A stretch of DNA of 64,000 nucleotides from Photorhabdus thracensis (GTDB taxonomy: Bacteria; Pseudomonadota; Gammaproteobacteria; Enterobacterales; Enterobacteriaceae). This document shows, piece after piece, positions 26,878 to 35,865 of the stretch. The DNA is taken from the NCBI RefSeq assembly GCF_001010285.1, contig NZ_CP011104.1, positions 1,798,001 through 1,862,000 on the forward strand. Direction: 5' to 3'. The notes under the pieces were generated by a model that was given only the letters and a program-made list of their open reading frames with translations, ran no database searches and had not been told where the DNA came from. Every line of letters begins with the position of its first letter. Within the stretch, counting starts at the first letter, position 1. The position numbers and the translations under genes were made by a program.

Positions 26878-28088
26878 TGCGGCTTGCACTCATCGTTGAT
26901 GATTATTTGCCACATAGCACACGAGTTGCAGCCAAGATGATGCATGAACTTGCTCTTGAGCTTGCGTGCCAGGGGCATGAACCTATCGTTATTACTTTAA
27001 AGGGGGATAACAAATCCTCTCATTTAGTGGCTGACATTATTGATGGAATTCAAGTTTTCCGGTTTCCTGGTGGAAGAATCAAAGATGTATCCAAAGTTGT
27101 TAGAGCGTTCAATGAATCGCTTTTGTCTGTTCGTGCATGGTGGTATTTGAAGGATATGCTAGCATCTAAAAGGATTGATGGGGTAATTTATTATTCTCCT
27201 TCTATTTTTTTTGGGCCACTAGTAAATAAGATAAAATCATTGTGGAATTGTCCATCGTATCTTATTTTACGTGATATATTTCCGCAGTGGGTTATAGACG
27301 AAGGCATGCTCAGAGAAAAATCTATAATAGCAAAGTACTTTAGATTTTTTGAAAATATTAATTATAAAGCTGCAGATTTTATTGGCTTAATGTCTCAAAA
27401 GAATCTGGAGTTTTTCTGTCAACATAAATGGCATAATCATGTAGACGTTCTTTATAATTGGGCAAAACCAGTTCCGGCCCAGCTTCCGTTATCTTATCAA
27501 GGTATTCGCCATCAATTAGGATTAACGGGTAAAGTGATCTTTTTTTATGGTGGTAATATTGGACGAGCTCAAGATATGGATAATCTTTTGCGTCTAGCTA
27601 AAGCACTGAAAAATAGAAAGGAAGCCCACTTTTTATTTATTGGACAGGGAGATGAGGTTGATTTAGTTAAGAATACGATTGCAAAATTTAATCTTAATAA
27701 CACCACTTACTTACCATCAGTCGCACAGGAAGAATTTAAAAATATATTATGTGAAGTTGATGTGGGCCTCTTTAGTTTAGCTCGTTCTCACAAAACACAT
27801 AACTTTCCAGGTAAAATTCTGGGTTATATGGTTAATAAAGTCCCTATCCTAGGGAGTATTAATCCTGATAATGATTTAGCTGATGTAATAAATGGTGCTA
27901 ATGCTGGAATGGTACTAATTAATGGTGAAGACGATAAGTTAGTAAGTGCTGCTGAGTTATTGTTGTCAAATAAAGATTATCGCAGAGGATTGGGTAATAA
28001 TGCATGGATGTTATTACATGACCGGTTCTCAGTTACATCGGCTACCAGTAACATATGTAAACAACTTGCAGAAGTGAAAAACTCATAG
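26877..28088 (+). CDS. wbuB: GT4 glycosyltransferase, probable L-FucNAc(Am) transferase
   Basis: This 403-residue GT-B enzyme begins [16 protein letters not shown] and has a C-terminal Rossmann domain with FFYGGNIGRAQDMDNLL (about 218-234) and the FPGKILGYM donor-binding segment. This pattern, with a DDYLPHSTRVAAKM opening, is that of WbuB, the FucNAc transferase of several E. coli O serotypes. The open frame extends five codons upstream, but the ATG at 26877 is preceded by GGAGAGAG and matches the family start. It follows fnlC directly, fitting its use of the sugar that cluster makes. The acceptor is probably GlcNAc, an inference. Confidence 0.87.
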   Translation: MRLALIVDDYLPHSTRVAAKMMHELALELACQGHEPIVITLKGDNKSSHLVADIIDGIQVFRFPGGRIKDVSKVVRAFNESLLSVRAWWYLKDMLASKRIDGVIYYSPSIFFGPLVNKIKSLWNCPSYLILRDIFPQWVIDEGMLREKSIIAKYFRFFENINYKAADFIGLMSQKNLEFFCQHKWHNHVDVLYNWAKPVPAQLPLSYQGIRHQLGLTGKVIFFYGGNIGRAQDMDNLLRLAKALKNRKEAHFLFIGQGDEVDLVKNTIAKFNLNNTTYLPSVAQEEFKNILCEVDVGLFSLARSHKTHNFPGKILGYMVNKVPILGSINPDNDLADVINGANAGMVLINGEDDKLVSAAELLLSNKDYRRGLGNNAWMLLHDRFSVTSATSNICKQLAEVKNS

Positions 28089-28105
28089 TGTTATAAATTA
28101 ATCTA

Positions 28106-28280
28106 ATGGAGTTTTTTGTCTTTTCAGACGATTATTTAGATCTCTTTGTCTCTGAAGCAATACAAAACAAGCGGTTGCATTAGTACAAGAACATTTACAT
28201 GAGCCATAACGAATTGTGTCAAAGGTTATTTAATGTTGTTGATGTTGAGAGTTATATCAAAACTCATAGAACATGCTATA
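28106..28280 (+). pseudogene. wbuC: Broken wbuC (cupin-fold protein), cut off at the insertion sequence
   Basis: From the ATG at 28106 the frame reads VFSDDYLDLFVSEAIQNKRLH, then a TAG at 28181, then continues in the same frame as YKNIYMSHNELCQRLFNVVD and VESYIKTHRT up to the insertion sequence at 28281. WbuC-family cupins share the N-x-H...C-Q-R-L-x-N...S-Y-I-x-x-H-R pattern and follow wbuB in E. coli O-antigen clusters. The stop and the loss of the whole C-terminal barrel make this a dead gene. The remaining part is not found beyond the insertion sequence. Its loss is probably harmless, since wbuC is often absent or broken. Confidence 0.72.
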
Positions 28281-29537
28281 GGGAACCTCTAAAAACTCTC
28301 AATACAAAAAATAAGATCAATTTTGCACTCACCAATAAATGACCTTATTGTGTATGACTTTTTCTTGCTTTTTCAGGGGAAAAAATAAACTCATCGCTTT
28401 TTCATCACATACCGGAATTAAAAGGCATGAATGCCGGATTTTCCAAAATAAACCAAACGTTGTAAATTATAGCAGGTTGCCTTCAGAGTCATCGCAAAAG
28501 TGGCTCGCAGCTGGCCTATCGTTCGGATAAATTTTTCACCCATCTGAGAGAATGAGCCAAAGATATGTTCTACTCGTGCCCGGGTTTTCGCTATTTTCTT
28601 ATTTCGGCCTTTCTGACAGTCTGATAAGGGCTTATTGCGTGACGCTTTCCTCTGAATATGAACACGATAGCCCTGTTCCTTCAGCTCACGTTCACGCATC
28701 TGGCTGGCATACCCTTTATCAGCATAAATGTCCCGACTTGTATTTGACCGATCCAAAACGGCTTCAAAAAACTGGCTGTCATGGACAGCTGCGGTTCCTG
28801 TCGCGATGTGGCGGATCACTTTATATTTTGTATCGACATTAATGGTCAGTTTATAGCCAAAATAACTTTTACCGTTCTTTTTCGTCCAGGTTGCCTCGGT
28901 GTCTTTCTGGCATCGTTTGTTTGCTGTCCAGTTATCCGGGGTTTTACCCTGACGGATTTGTTCATTCTCTTCCTTCTTATTGTGCTGCTTAGGAACTGGA
29001 ATCAACGTGGCATCAATGATTTGACCCCCTCTAGGAATGAATCCCTGTGTCGAAAGCTGATGCTTCGCCTCTTCAAACAACGCTCTGGCACCTGCCTGGC
29101 CAATCCGTTTTTCGAAACACCAAATCGTGTTACGGTCTGGAATATTAATGACATCGGTCAAGCGACAAAAACGTTGCCAGCTCATTCGGTCAAGCAATTG
29201 ATATTCCATCTTTTCATCGGAAAGATTATGGAAATGTTTCAGGATAATGATGCGAACCATCACCTCAGTCGGGAATGGCGGGCGTCCACCTTTGGGAGAA
29301 ATAATACGTGGCGCGACAAGGTCTATGGTGTCAGCCAGTGCCGAGAAATCAACATACTTATCAAGAACAAGTAGCGGATCACCTAATTCATCGATTTTTC
29401 GACGGTGATATTCGGATGCCAGCTTGTCTTTTTTTAAAGCAGAACGAGGCGGTATCATGACAGCGCTACCTTGCAGAGATGTACTGTGCCTACATTTTAC
29501 TCAATTTTGTGGCTGTGAAAAGTTTTTAGAGGTTCCC
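28281..29537 (-). mobile_element. Intact IS5-family insertion sequence with TATA target duplication
   Basis: A 1257-base element with terminal inverted repeats GGGAACCTCTAAAAACT at 28281-28297 and its complement at 29521-29537. It is flanked by TATA at 28277-28280 and 29538-29541, taken as the target duplication (CTATAG is the longer shared flank). One leftward transposase gene fills most of it, and both ends are intact, so it may still be mobile. It has truncated the wbuC relic. The transposase belongs to the same broad IS5 superfamily as the fossils at 7246 and 16549 but is clearly a different group. Confidence 0.88.
28418..29458 (-). CDS. IS5-family transposase
   Basis: The intact 346-residue transposase has an N-terminal DUF772-type domain (GGRPPFPTEVMVRIIILKHF at about 57-76 and LSDEKMEYQLLDRMSW). 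Its DDE triad is D149 in QIIDATLIPVP, D247 in DIYADKGY and E297 in RARVEHIFGS. It cuts and rejoins the element's ends. The frame has no internal stop, and base composition resembles a recent arrival, being richer in G+C than the AT-rich O-antigen genes on either side. Open frames on the opposite strand (28781-29374, for example) are shadows. Confidence 0.9.
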   Translation of the reverse strand: MIPPRSALKKDKLASEYHRRKIDELGDPLLVLDKYVDFSALADTIDLVAPRIISPKGGRPPFPTEVMVRIIILKHFHNLSDEKMEYQLLDRMSWQRFCRLTDVINIPDRNTIWCFEKRIGQAGARALFEEAKHQLSTQGFIPRGGQIIDATLIPVPKQHNKKEENEQIRQGKTPDNWTANKRCQKDTEATWTKKNGKSYFGYKLTINVDTKYKVIRHIATGTAAVHDSQFFEAVLDRSNTSRDIYADKGYASQMRERELKEQGYRVHIQRKASRNKPLSDCQKGRNKKIAKTRARVEHIFGSFSQMGEKFIRTIGQLRATFAMTLKATCYNLQRLVYFGKSGIHAF

Positions 29538-29654
29538 TATAGATAATACATCAGAAAGATGGGCTATCTTTTGATTTGAATCATAAAACAAACACATACT
29601 TATAAACACTGCTTATTTGAATAATCAAGATAATATTTTTAATAAGGATTAGCC

Positions 29655-30647
29655 ATGCATCTCAATAAACGAATCGATTGGGTTGATTCATTAAAATTTT
29701 TAGGCATGTTTTATATATATATTGGGCACTTAGGTCAATCAGCAGGAAATATTTATCCTTTTGTTTTTTCTTTCCATGTTCCTCTATTCTTTTTTATATC
29801 AGGACTGTTTTTTTCAAGTACGGAAAATAATAGAAAATTAATGAATTCAGTTTATAAGTCTTTCAAAGGAATTTTAATTCCTTATTTTATTTTTTCTTTT
29901 ATTTCTGTAATTATTATATCAATCCAAAATAGTGCCAGCCCTCATGAAGTTTTTGAGATGGTTAAATTATGTTTGCTTGGTGTCAGAAATAATATTCCTG
30001 CAGGTTCTCTTTGGTTTTTACCTTGTTTATTTTTGGTTGTTCTATATCAATCCTTTCTCTTTAGAGTATTAAAAAGTAATGTTTTAATTTTTATTATTTC
30101 TTTTTATATATATATAAATATTGGAATGTGGTGGAATGAAATACCTTCTTTATTTTTTAATATTGATAGTGCATTTTATTATTTGCCATATTACGCATTT
30201 GGTGCATTAATAGCTAAAAAATTAATAAATAACTGGCTTGATGACTCAACAGTCTTAATAAGGCTACGTAATTATATCTTGATTACCATTTCTTTTTTAT
30301 TTTTTATTTACTCTTATTTTTATGGTGGATATAGTTTATTTAATTCATTTTCATCATCACAGGGAAGATATGCATGTTATTTTATTATGACAATTGTTTT
30401 ATTTATTCCAAGCATAGCATTGGCTTCTAAGTTAAATATTAGGCCAATATTAATTCTTGGAAAAAATTCCATTTTACTATGTGGTACGGAACAAATATTG
30501 AAGATAACAATAGCATCTTTTTTTTCGTTGATTGGACTCACCTTCTCTGTAAAAAACCCTCTGGAGGCAATAATTTATACATGCCTTTGTTTTTTTGTTA
30601 CATATTTCACCTTCTTGAAAATATATCTTTCTTTTAAAAAAGAATAG
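29655..30647 (+). CDS. Acyltransferase family 3 membrane protein, probable sugar O-acetyltransferase
   Basis: The 330-residue protein has about ten membrane helices. It opens RIDWVDSLKFLGMFYIYIGH, where the H following a short helix is the conserved histidine of acyltransferase-3 (OafA/WecH-like), and continues FSFHVPLFFFISGLFFS, the second hallmark motif. Such enzymes move acetyl or other acyl groups across the membrane onto O-antigen sugars. Acetylation of Neu5Ac or FucNAm is possible but cannot be decided here. It lies alone between the insertion sequence and a stretch of decayed DNA, and probably needs its own promoter in 29542-29654. Confidence 0.85.
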   Translation: MHLNKRIDWVDSLKFLGMFYIYIGHLGQSAGNIYPFVFSFHVPLFFFISGLFFSSTENNRKLMNSVYKSFKGILIPYFIFSFISVIIISIQNSASPHEVFEMVKLCLLGVRNNIPAGSLWFLPCLFLVVLYQSFLFRVLKSNVLIFIISFYIYINIGMWWNEIPSLFFNIDSAFYYLPYYAFGALIAKKLINNWLDDSTVLIRLRNYILITISFLFFIYSYFYGGYSLFNSFSSSQGRYACYFIMTIVLFIPSIALASKLNIRPILILGKNSILLCGTEQILKITIASFFSLIGLTFSVKNPLEAIIYTCLCFFVTYFTFLKIYLSFKKE

Positions 30648-31131
30648 GGAAAAACGATGATGGATATTATAAAGATTAACACTAATTCAACAGCTCTATG
30701 GATAGAAAATATTTCGTTTGTCCAAACTATACTTCTTATGGAATTATTTTTTTCGAGATATATATAAGGTATTTCTATCGTGTAGTGGGTACAAGTTTAT
30801 CCTTGTCATCAATACATTCACAACCTAATACAGCTTTTAGCACTACAGTATTTCTTTTTTCAATAGAAAAACCACTACTAATAGAAGAGCTTAATTCATG
30901 CGATTTCTCAGCGTCATGAGGCATTACGAAAAATGCAAATTCCTAGTTTCTACGCCTGTAGTATTATGGATATTCTCAGGGCGAAGTGTGTCTGATGAAC
31001 TGAGTTTTCAGGTTGCAACTGTAAACCAAAAGAAAAAATATTCACTCCTTATTACTGTTTGCAACAAAGTATTGCAAACATTGTTAGATCAGAACTTAAA
31101 AACCAACAATAATACAATTAAGGAAGAACCA
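30648..31131 (+). other. 484-base stretch without an intact gene, upstream of galE
   Basis: The stretch contains stops in all frames except a long upstream extension of galE (30898-31131). That extension shows no family I recognise and lacks the N-terminal Rossmann start of GalE. Some segments look peptide-like ([17 protein letters not shown] in one frame), suggesting a decayed gene. I could not identify it. The galE promoter probably lies here. Confidence 0.4.
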
Positions 31132-32151
31132 GTGCCAATCCTAATCACCGGTGGAACTGGCTATATAGGCTCCCATACAGTATTAGCCCTTTTAGAAAAA
31201 GGCTCTGATGTTGTTGTTATCGATAATCTCTGTAACTCATCATCAGAATCTCTCAGTAGAGTTGAAAAACTTACTGGTAAATCCGTGAAATTCTATCAAG
31301 GTGATGTACTTAACTTAGATTTACTGAATCAAATCTTCCAAGAAAATAAAATTGAAACCGTTATCCACTTTGCCGGATTAAAAGCCGTTGGTGAATCCAC
31401 CAGAAAGCCACTTGAATATTATCAAAACAATGTTACTGGCACCCTAGTTCTGTTACAAGCGATGCGTGCCAACGGTGTACATCAACTGATTTTCAGCTCA
31501 TCGGCGACAGTCTACGGTGATCCTGAATTTGTCCCGCTAATTGAAAATGCCAAAGTAGGTGGTACAACCAACCCTTATGGCACCTCCAAACTAATGGTTG
31601 AGCAGATTCTGGAAGACTTTGCCGCAGCCGAGCCAAGTTTCAAAATCACTAGCCTGAGATATTTCAACCCTGTTGGTGCTCATCAATCAGGTATGATTGG
31701 CGAAGATCCTAATGGTATTCCTAATAACCTGTTGCCTTATATCACTCAGGTCGCGATTGGTCGTCTGGAATGTTTATCCATTTATGGCAACTATTATCCA
31801 ACCAAAGATGGTACCGGTGTTCGTGACTATATTCATGTGATGGATTTAGCTGAAGGCCATATTGCTGCAATTGATTTTTTGGCTAAACAACAATCTTATG
31901 AGGTATTCAACTTAGGGACTGGGACTGGTTATTCTGTACTTGAGCTACTTCATGCTTTCGAAAAAGCAGCAGGTAAAGCAATTCCATACAAGATCACAGA
32001 CAGACGCCCTGGAGATATTGCTGAATGTTGGTCTGATCCATCCAGAGCTCGCAATACTCTTGGCTGGCAAGCAACACGTAATATTGACGATATGATGCGT
32101 GATAGCTGGAACTGGCAGAAGAATAATCCCAATGGTTTTTGCTCTCATTGA
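31132..32151 (+). CDS. galE: UDP-glucose 4-epimerase
   Basis: GalE interconverts UDP-glucose and UDP-galactose (or the GlcNAc/GalNAc pair) using tightly bound NAD. At 339 residues it has the family's normal length. The start is [14 protein letters not shown], followed by [11 protein letters not shown] and the catalytic YGTSK segment (Tyr-x-x-x-Lys) near 150. I chose GTG at 31132, with AAGGAAG a few bases upstream, because the family begins with exactly this strand; the open frame further upstream is unrelated. It is the last gene of the O-antigen block and precedes the conserved trmL-cysE segment. Confidence 0.92.
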   Translation: MPILITGGTGYIGSHTVLALLEKGSDVVVIDNLCNSSSESLSRVEKLTGKSVKFYQGDVLNLDLLNQIFQENKIETVIHFAGLKAVGESTRKPLEYYQNNVTGTLVLLQAMRANGVHQLIFSSSATVYGDPEFVPLIENAKVGGTTNPYGTSKLMVEQILEDFAAAEPSFKITSLRYFNPVGAHQSGMIGEDPNGIPNNLLPYITQVAIGRLECLSIYGNYYPTKDGTGVRDYIHVMDLAEGHIAAIDFLAKQQSYEVFNLGTGTGYSVLELLHAFEKAAGKAIPYKITDRRPGDIAECWSDPSRARNTLGWQATRNIDDMMRDSWNWQKNNPNGFCSH

Positions 32152-32193
32152 GGTGTATGTTTATTCTGTTTGGAACCTCAAAGGAAGTAAGAT

Positions 32194-32397
32194 TCAGAAT
32201 AAATCTGAATGACTACCTACTCGATATAGTTTCAATTCAGTATTTTTACGCTGATAAATAAGCAAAATATCAGGCGCTCCGTGGCATTCAAGGTAGCCAA
32301 TATATTGGCCTGCTAATGAATGTTCACGGTAACGCTCTGGTAAAGGTTCACCAGTCTGTAAAAGCTCAATGGTTTTCAATTGAGCTTTATTTACCAT
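32194..32397 (-). CDS. yafQ: YafQ/RelE-type mRNA interferase toxin, N-terminally shortened
   Basis: The 67 residues match the C-terminal three quarters of YafQ, including all the active-site residues known from E. coli: H in REHSLAG, H in ECHGAPD, D in the same segment, H in GSHSDLF and the final F. About 25 residues, the first helix and strand, are missing: E. coli YafQ has 92. The only usable start is the ATG at 32397, overlapping the last codons of the antitoxin, and an in-frame TGA lies two codons before it. It may be inactive or altered. The gene is on the strand opposite galE and overlaps the antitoxin gene by seven bases. Confidence 0.8.
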   Translation of the reverse strand: MVNKAQLKTIELLQTGEPLPERYREHSLAGQYIGYLECHGAPDILLIYQRKNTELKLYRVGSHSDLF

Positions 32398-32648
32398 CCA
32401 AGATCACGCTTTAGTTCATCTATCGTATCAACTCGGTGAACACCTACGCCATTTTCCAGATCTCGAATAGCCTGTAATGTCTCCTGATTAAGTTGCAACA
32501 ACTCATCAGGTAATTCTGGCTCAACAGCCAAACGATTAACCACCATACGAATTATAGTGGAAAGATTCAGCCCCATCGCTTTCGCATTAGCCATCGCCGC
32601 CGCTTTGGATTTAGGATTAATACGGGCACGTACAACGGTATCAGCCAT
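32391..32648 (-). CDS. dinJ: DinJ/RelB-type antitoxin
   Basis: The 85-residue protein has the N-terminal ribbon-helix-helix of DinJ (TVVRARINPKSKAAAMANAKAM then GLNLSTIIRMVVNRLA), which binds the operator, and a C-terminal toxin-binding tail that ends DELKRDLGW. It is expected to bind YafQ and repress its own promoter. It starts at ATG 32648 after a strong GGGAGG site. It is complete, unlike its toxin. The unit is at the border between O-antigen genes and the conserved cysE block, a place where such pairs are often found. Confidence 0.87.
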   Translation of the reverse strand: MADTVVRARINPKSKAAAMANAKAMGLNLSTIIRMVVNRLAVEPELPDELLQLNQETLQAIRDLENGVGVHRVDTIDELKRDLGW

Positions 32649-32670
32649 AAGAAACCTCCCTCAATGTTTG

Positions 32671-32699
32671 TCTATATAATAGCCATATTGTAGCCACAA
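32671..32699 (-). promoter_or_regulatory. Probable promoter of the dinJ-yafQ pair
   Basis: Leftward, a -35 TTGTGG (32694-32699) and a -10 TATAGA (32671-32676) are 17 bases apart, about 25 bases before the dinJ start. The region is where DinJ would bind for autoregulation. Only the elements are seen; no operator palindrome was clear. Confidence 0.42.
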
Positions 32700-32825
32700 G
32701 CAAATGAATGTGGCCAAGTGATGAGTAATTTCTGAAAGATGTTCCAACAGATAAACCAGAGATGAAATCCCCCTGCATCCCTACTCAATTTCTGCTAATC
32801 TGTGCCCCTCGTTTCTGGGGGGCAT

Positions 32826-33314
32826 ATGCTAAACATCGTCTTATTTGAACCTGAAATCCCGCCTAATACCGGTAATATTATTCGTCTTTGTGCCAATACT
32901 GGCTTTCAATTACATCTGATTCAGCCTCTGGGTTTTACTTGGGATGATAAACGGCTGCGTCGGGCCGGGCTGGATTATCATGAGTTTGCCAATATCAAAC
33001 AGCATCATGATTATTACGCCTTTTTGGGGAATGAAGGGTTAACAGGAGAATCTTCTGCCCAGCTATTCGCACTCACCACGAAAGGAACTCCGGCACACAG
33101 TGCGGTAAGTTATCAGGATGGTGATTATTTGATGTTCGGGCCGGAAACCCGAGGGTTACCACCTTATGTTCTGGATAATATGCCACCCCAACAAAAAATC
33201 CGCATTCCGATGCTGGCAGACAGCCGGAGTATGAATCTTTCTAACTCAGTTGCTGTTGTGGTTTTTGAAGCCTGGCGGCAATTGGGTTATTCAGGTGCTT
33301 TATTGAAAGAGTAA
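32826..33314 (+). CDS. trmL: tRNA (cytidine/uridine-2'-O-)-methyltransferase TrmL
   Basis: TrmL methylates the ribose of nucleotide 34 in tRNA-Leu isoacceptors. The 162-residue protein begins [20 protein letters not shown] and holds the SPOUT knot motifs FGPETRGLP and [20 protein letters not shown], almost as in E. coli. The open frame starts eight codons earlier, but the ATG at 32826 agrees with the family. It is a single gene, divergent from dinJ, and ends at a terminator shared with the opposite-facing cysE. Confidence 0.95.
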   Translation: MLNIVLFEPEIPPNTGNIIRLCANTGFQLHLIQPLGFTWDDKRLRRAGLDYHEFANIKQHHDYYAFLGNEGLTGESSAQLFALTTKGTPAHSAVSYQDGDYLMFGPETRGLPPYVLDNMPPQQKIRIPMLADSRSMNLSNSVAVVVFEAWRQLGYSGALLKE

Positions 33315-33332
33315 TTGTCATTGATTAAAGTT

Positions 33333-33373
33333 AATGCCGTGCATCTAATCAATTAAAAGACCACGGCATTTTT
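33333..33373 (+). terminator. Bidirectional terminator between trmL and cysE
   Basis: AATGCCGTG (33333-33341) pairs with CACGGCATT (33362-33370), followed by T residues on the plus strand. The two genes converge here. The loop is long (about 20 bases). Confidence 0.6.
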
Positions 33374-33423
33374 GACTATCCAGTTTTGTGAACGATATTT
33401 CTCAAACGCGGTTATTCACAAAA

Positions 33424-34245
33424 TCAAATCCCATCACCATATTCAAAGCCATTGTTGATACCATTAAAATGCTGGTTCATATCCAATGATGGTTTTTCGC
33501 TTTCAGGTTTACCGACAATACGGGCTGGCACCCCAGCAGCGGTTGTGTGTGGTGGAACCGAACGAAGGACTACCGAACCGGCACCAATTTTTGCCCCACG
33601 ACCAATTTCGATATTGCCAAGTATTGTTGAACCCGCGCCAATCATCACCCCTTCTCTGACTTTCGGATGACGATCGCCACCTGTTTTGCCTGTACCACCA
33701 AGGGTGACGGATTGCAGGATAGAAACGTCATTCTCCACCACCGCCGTTTCACCAATCACAATGCCGGTAGCGTGGTCAAGCATGATGCCACAACCAATCT
33801 TGGCCGCCGGGTGAATATCAACACTGAAAGACATTGAGATTTGGTTTTGCAGGTAAATAGCCAATGCCTTACGCCCTTCTCCCCATATCCAATGGGCAAT
33901 ACGATAGGCTTGCAAGGCATGGAATCCTTTGAGGTAAAGCAGAGGCGTTGAGTATTTATCTACCGCAGGATCACGTAAACGCACCGCTATGATGTCGCGG
34001 GCAGCAGAGACTATCATTTTCTGATCTGAGCTATAAGCCTCTTCTACGATCTCTCTGACGGCAATAGCCGGCATAATCGGTGTAGCCAGTTTATTCGCCA
34101 GCATATAACTTAGAGCACTACCAAGATTTTCATGCTTGAGTAATGTCGCATGAAAAAAACTGGCTAACATCGGTTCACATTCAGCCAGTGCTCTCGCTTC
34201 TGTTCTTATGTTTTTCCAAACTTCGTCCAATTCTTCTAGCGACAT
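33424..34245 (-). CDS. cysE: Serine acetyltransferase
   Basis: CysE makes O-acetylserine for cysteine synthesis. The 273-residue protein carries the N-terminal helical domain (LADCEPML-like, residues about 20-30) and the left-handed beta helix. It also has the catalytic HPAAKIG and LDHATGIVIGE histidines, HPKVREGVMIGAG, and the C-terminal tail ending GFEYGDGI, the tail that binds cysteine synthase and contributes to feedback inhibition. The start was set at ATG 34245, giving MSLEELDEVW as in E. coli. It is the last gene of the leftward yibN-secB-gpsA-cysE group. Confidence 0.96.
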   Translation of the reverse strand: MSLEELDEVWKNIRTEARALAECEPMLASFFHATLLKHENLGSALSYMLANKLATPIMPAIAVREIVEEAYSSDQKMIVSAARDIIAVRLRDPAVDKYSTPLLYLKGFHALQAYRIAHWIWGEGRKALAIYLQNQISMSFSVDIHPAAKIGCGIMLDHATGIVIGETAVVENDVSILQSVTLGGTGKTGGDRHPKVREGVMIGAGSTILGNIEIGRGAKIGAGSVVLRSVPPHTTAAGVPARIVGKPESEKPSLDMNQHFNGINNGFEYGDGI

Positions 34246-34297
34246 ATTTTTTACTCTCACAGTTAGAACCTATCTTTATTATTAGATTTTTTCTGAT

Positions 34298-35320
34298 TCA
34301 AGAGCGTATATTATCGCTCTCGTCCTTTCTGGCTCTTCCTAATAATGCTTGAGCAGCTTCTATCACATTTTTATTGCAATACAGTATTTGATAGATTTGT
34401 TCTGCAATCGGCATTTCTACACCGGCACGTTCGGCCAATGCGCGCACTTCTTTGGTATTGCGGTAACCTTCAACAACCTGCCCAATCTGGCACTGAGCTT
34501 CTTCAACGCTAATTCCCTGCCCCAGCATCATGCCAAAGCGACGGTTACGTGATTGGTTATCTGTACAAGTTAAGACCAAATCTCCCAATCCCGCCATGCC
34601 CATAAAGGTTGAAGGATCAGCGCCAAGAGCAGTACCAAGACGACTCATTTCTGTTAATCCACGGGTAATCAGCGCAGTACGGGCATTAGCGCCAAACCCC
34701 ATGCCATCAGATATCCCCGCACCTATAGCAATTACGTTTTTTACGGCACCACCAAGTTGAACGCCAATAAAATCAGGATTTTTATAAACACGGAAACTTT
34801 TGCCACAGTGGAATAGTTGCTGAAGTTCATCACTAAAAGCAGATTCAGTGGCTGAAATCGCTATTGCTGTAGGTAAACCAGCCGCTAATTCTTTCGCAAA
34901 GGTTGGGCCAGAAAGCACCGCCAACGGTATTTCGTCGCCTAATATCTCACGGGCCACATCCTGCAATAATCGACCAGTATCAGCTTCCAGACCTTTAGTT
35001 GCCCAAACGATTCGCGAATCAGGCAGCAGATGGGGTTTTACCTGCTTTAACACCTCACCAAACACATGGCTGGGAACCACAACAAGAATGTTGCGGCTTG
35101 CTGTCAGTGCTTTTGTCAGGTCTGTTTCAAGCAATAAACTGTCAGGGAAGGAGACATCCGGCAGAAATTTCTGATTACAACGTGTCTGTTGCAATGCCCG
35201 GATATGCTTTGAGTCATGTCCCCAAAGCACAACATCATGACCATTACGTGCCAACGTAATGGCTAATGCGGTGCCGTATGAACCGGCACCGATAACTGTC
35301 ATAGAAACAGTACTATTCAT
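34298..35320 (-). CDS. gpsA: Glycerol-3-phosphate dehydrogenase [NAD(P)+]
   Basis: GpsA reduces dihydroxyacetone phosphate to glycerol-3-phosphate for phospholipids. The 340-residue enzyme has the N-terminal nucleotide motif [11 protein letters not shown] at 9-19, the VVPSHVF and ATKGLE motifs, LSGPTFAKE, and the catalytic lysine within [15 protein letters not shown]. Length equals the E. coli protein within one residue. Start codon overlaps the secB stop by one base, and cysE follows after a 52-base gap. Confidence 0.97.
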   Translation of the reverse strand: MNSTVSMTVIGAGSYGTALAITLARNGHDVVLWGHDSKHIRALQQTRCNQKFLPDVSFPDSLLLETDLTKALTASRNILVVVPSHVFGEVLKQVKPHLLPDSRIVWATKGLEADTGRLLQDVAREILGDEIPLAVLSGPTFAKELAAGLPTAIAISATESAFSDELQQLFHCGKSFRVYKNPDFIGVQLGGAVKNVIAIGAGISDGMGFGANARTALITRGLTEMSRLGTALGADPSTFMGMAGLGDLVLTCTDNQSRNRRFGMMLGQGISVEEAQCQIGQVVEGYRNTKEVRALAERAGVEMPIAEQIYQILYCNKNVIEAAQALLGRARKDESDNIRS

Positions 35321-35796
35321 TAAGCTTCCTGTTGAGCTTGTTCATCATTTTGAGGTTGCTCTGCCTGCTGTTGCAGGTAGTTCATGAACAGAGCATCAAA
35401 GTTTACCGGAGCCAGGTTGAGTTGTGGGAAGGTACCACGGCTCACCAAGCTGGTGATGCATTCACGGGCATATGGGAACAGGATATTCGGGCAATATGCA
35501 CCCAAGCAATGAGCCAGCTGAGTTCCTTCGATACCTTCAATAGAGAAAATACCGCCTTGCTGTATTTCACACAGGAATGCTGTCTCTTCGCCCAGCGCTG
35601 CCGTCACAGTTACACGCAGAACAACTTCATAAACCCCCTGTGCCAATTCACTGGAAGCCGTATCCAGATCGAGCTTTACTTCCGGCTGCCATTCCTGTTG
35701 GAACACCTGCGGTGCATTTGGTGCTTCAAAAGAGATATCTTTGGTGTAGATACGTTGGATCTGGAAAGCCATTTCTGTATTGTTTTGTTCTGACAT
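35320..35796 (-). CDS. secB: Protein-export chaperone SecB
   Basis: SecB keeps precursor proteins unfolded and hands them to SecA. The 158-residue protein has the conserved [14 protein letters not shown] stretch near 14-27, [15 protein letters not shown] near 99-113 and the [19 protein letters not shown] SecA-binding tail. The acidic, glutamine-rich C-terminus is usual. The next gene upstream is yibN; grxC, found between the two in E. coli, is not present. Confidence 0.97.
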   Translation of the reverse strand: MSEQNNTEMAFQIQRIYTKDISFEAPNAPQVFQQEWQPEVKLDLDTASSELAQGVYEVVLRVTVTAALGEETAFLCEIQQGGIFSIEGIEGTQLAHCLGAYCPNILFPYARECITSLVSRGTFPQLNLAPVNFDALFMNYLQQQAEQPQNDEQAQQEA

Positions 35797-35865
35797 AATA
35801 ATTGTTACCTTTAGATGTCCTTATTAAGTTTTTTACGTGAATGTCGCCACTCACACCCAAAATGA

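Noticed and set aside
28781-29374. 197-codon open frame on the plus strand
   Set aside because: Antisense shadow of the intact insertion-sequence transposase.
30898-31131. N-terminal extension of GalE (78 codons)
   Set aside because: GalE proteins begin at the Rossmann strand found at 31132, which has its own GTG and AAGGAAG site.
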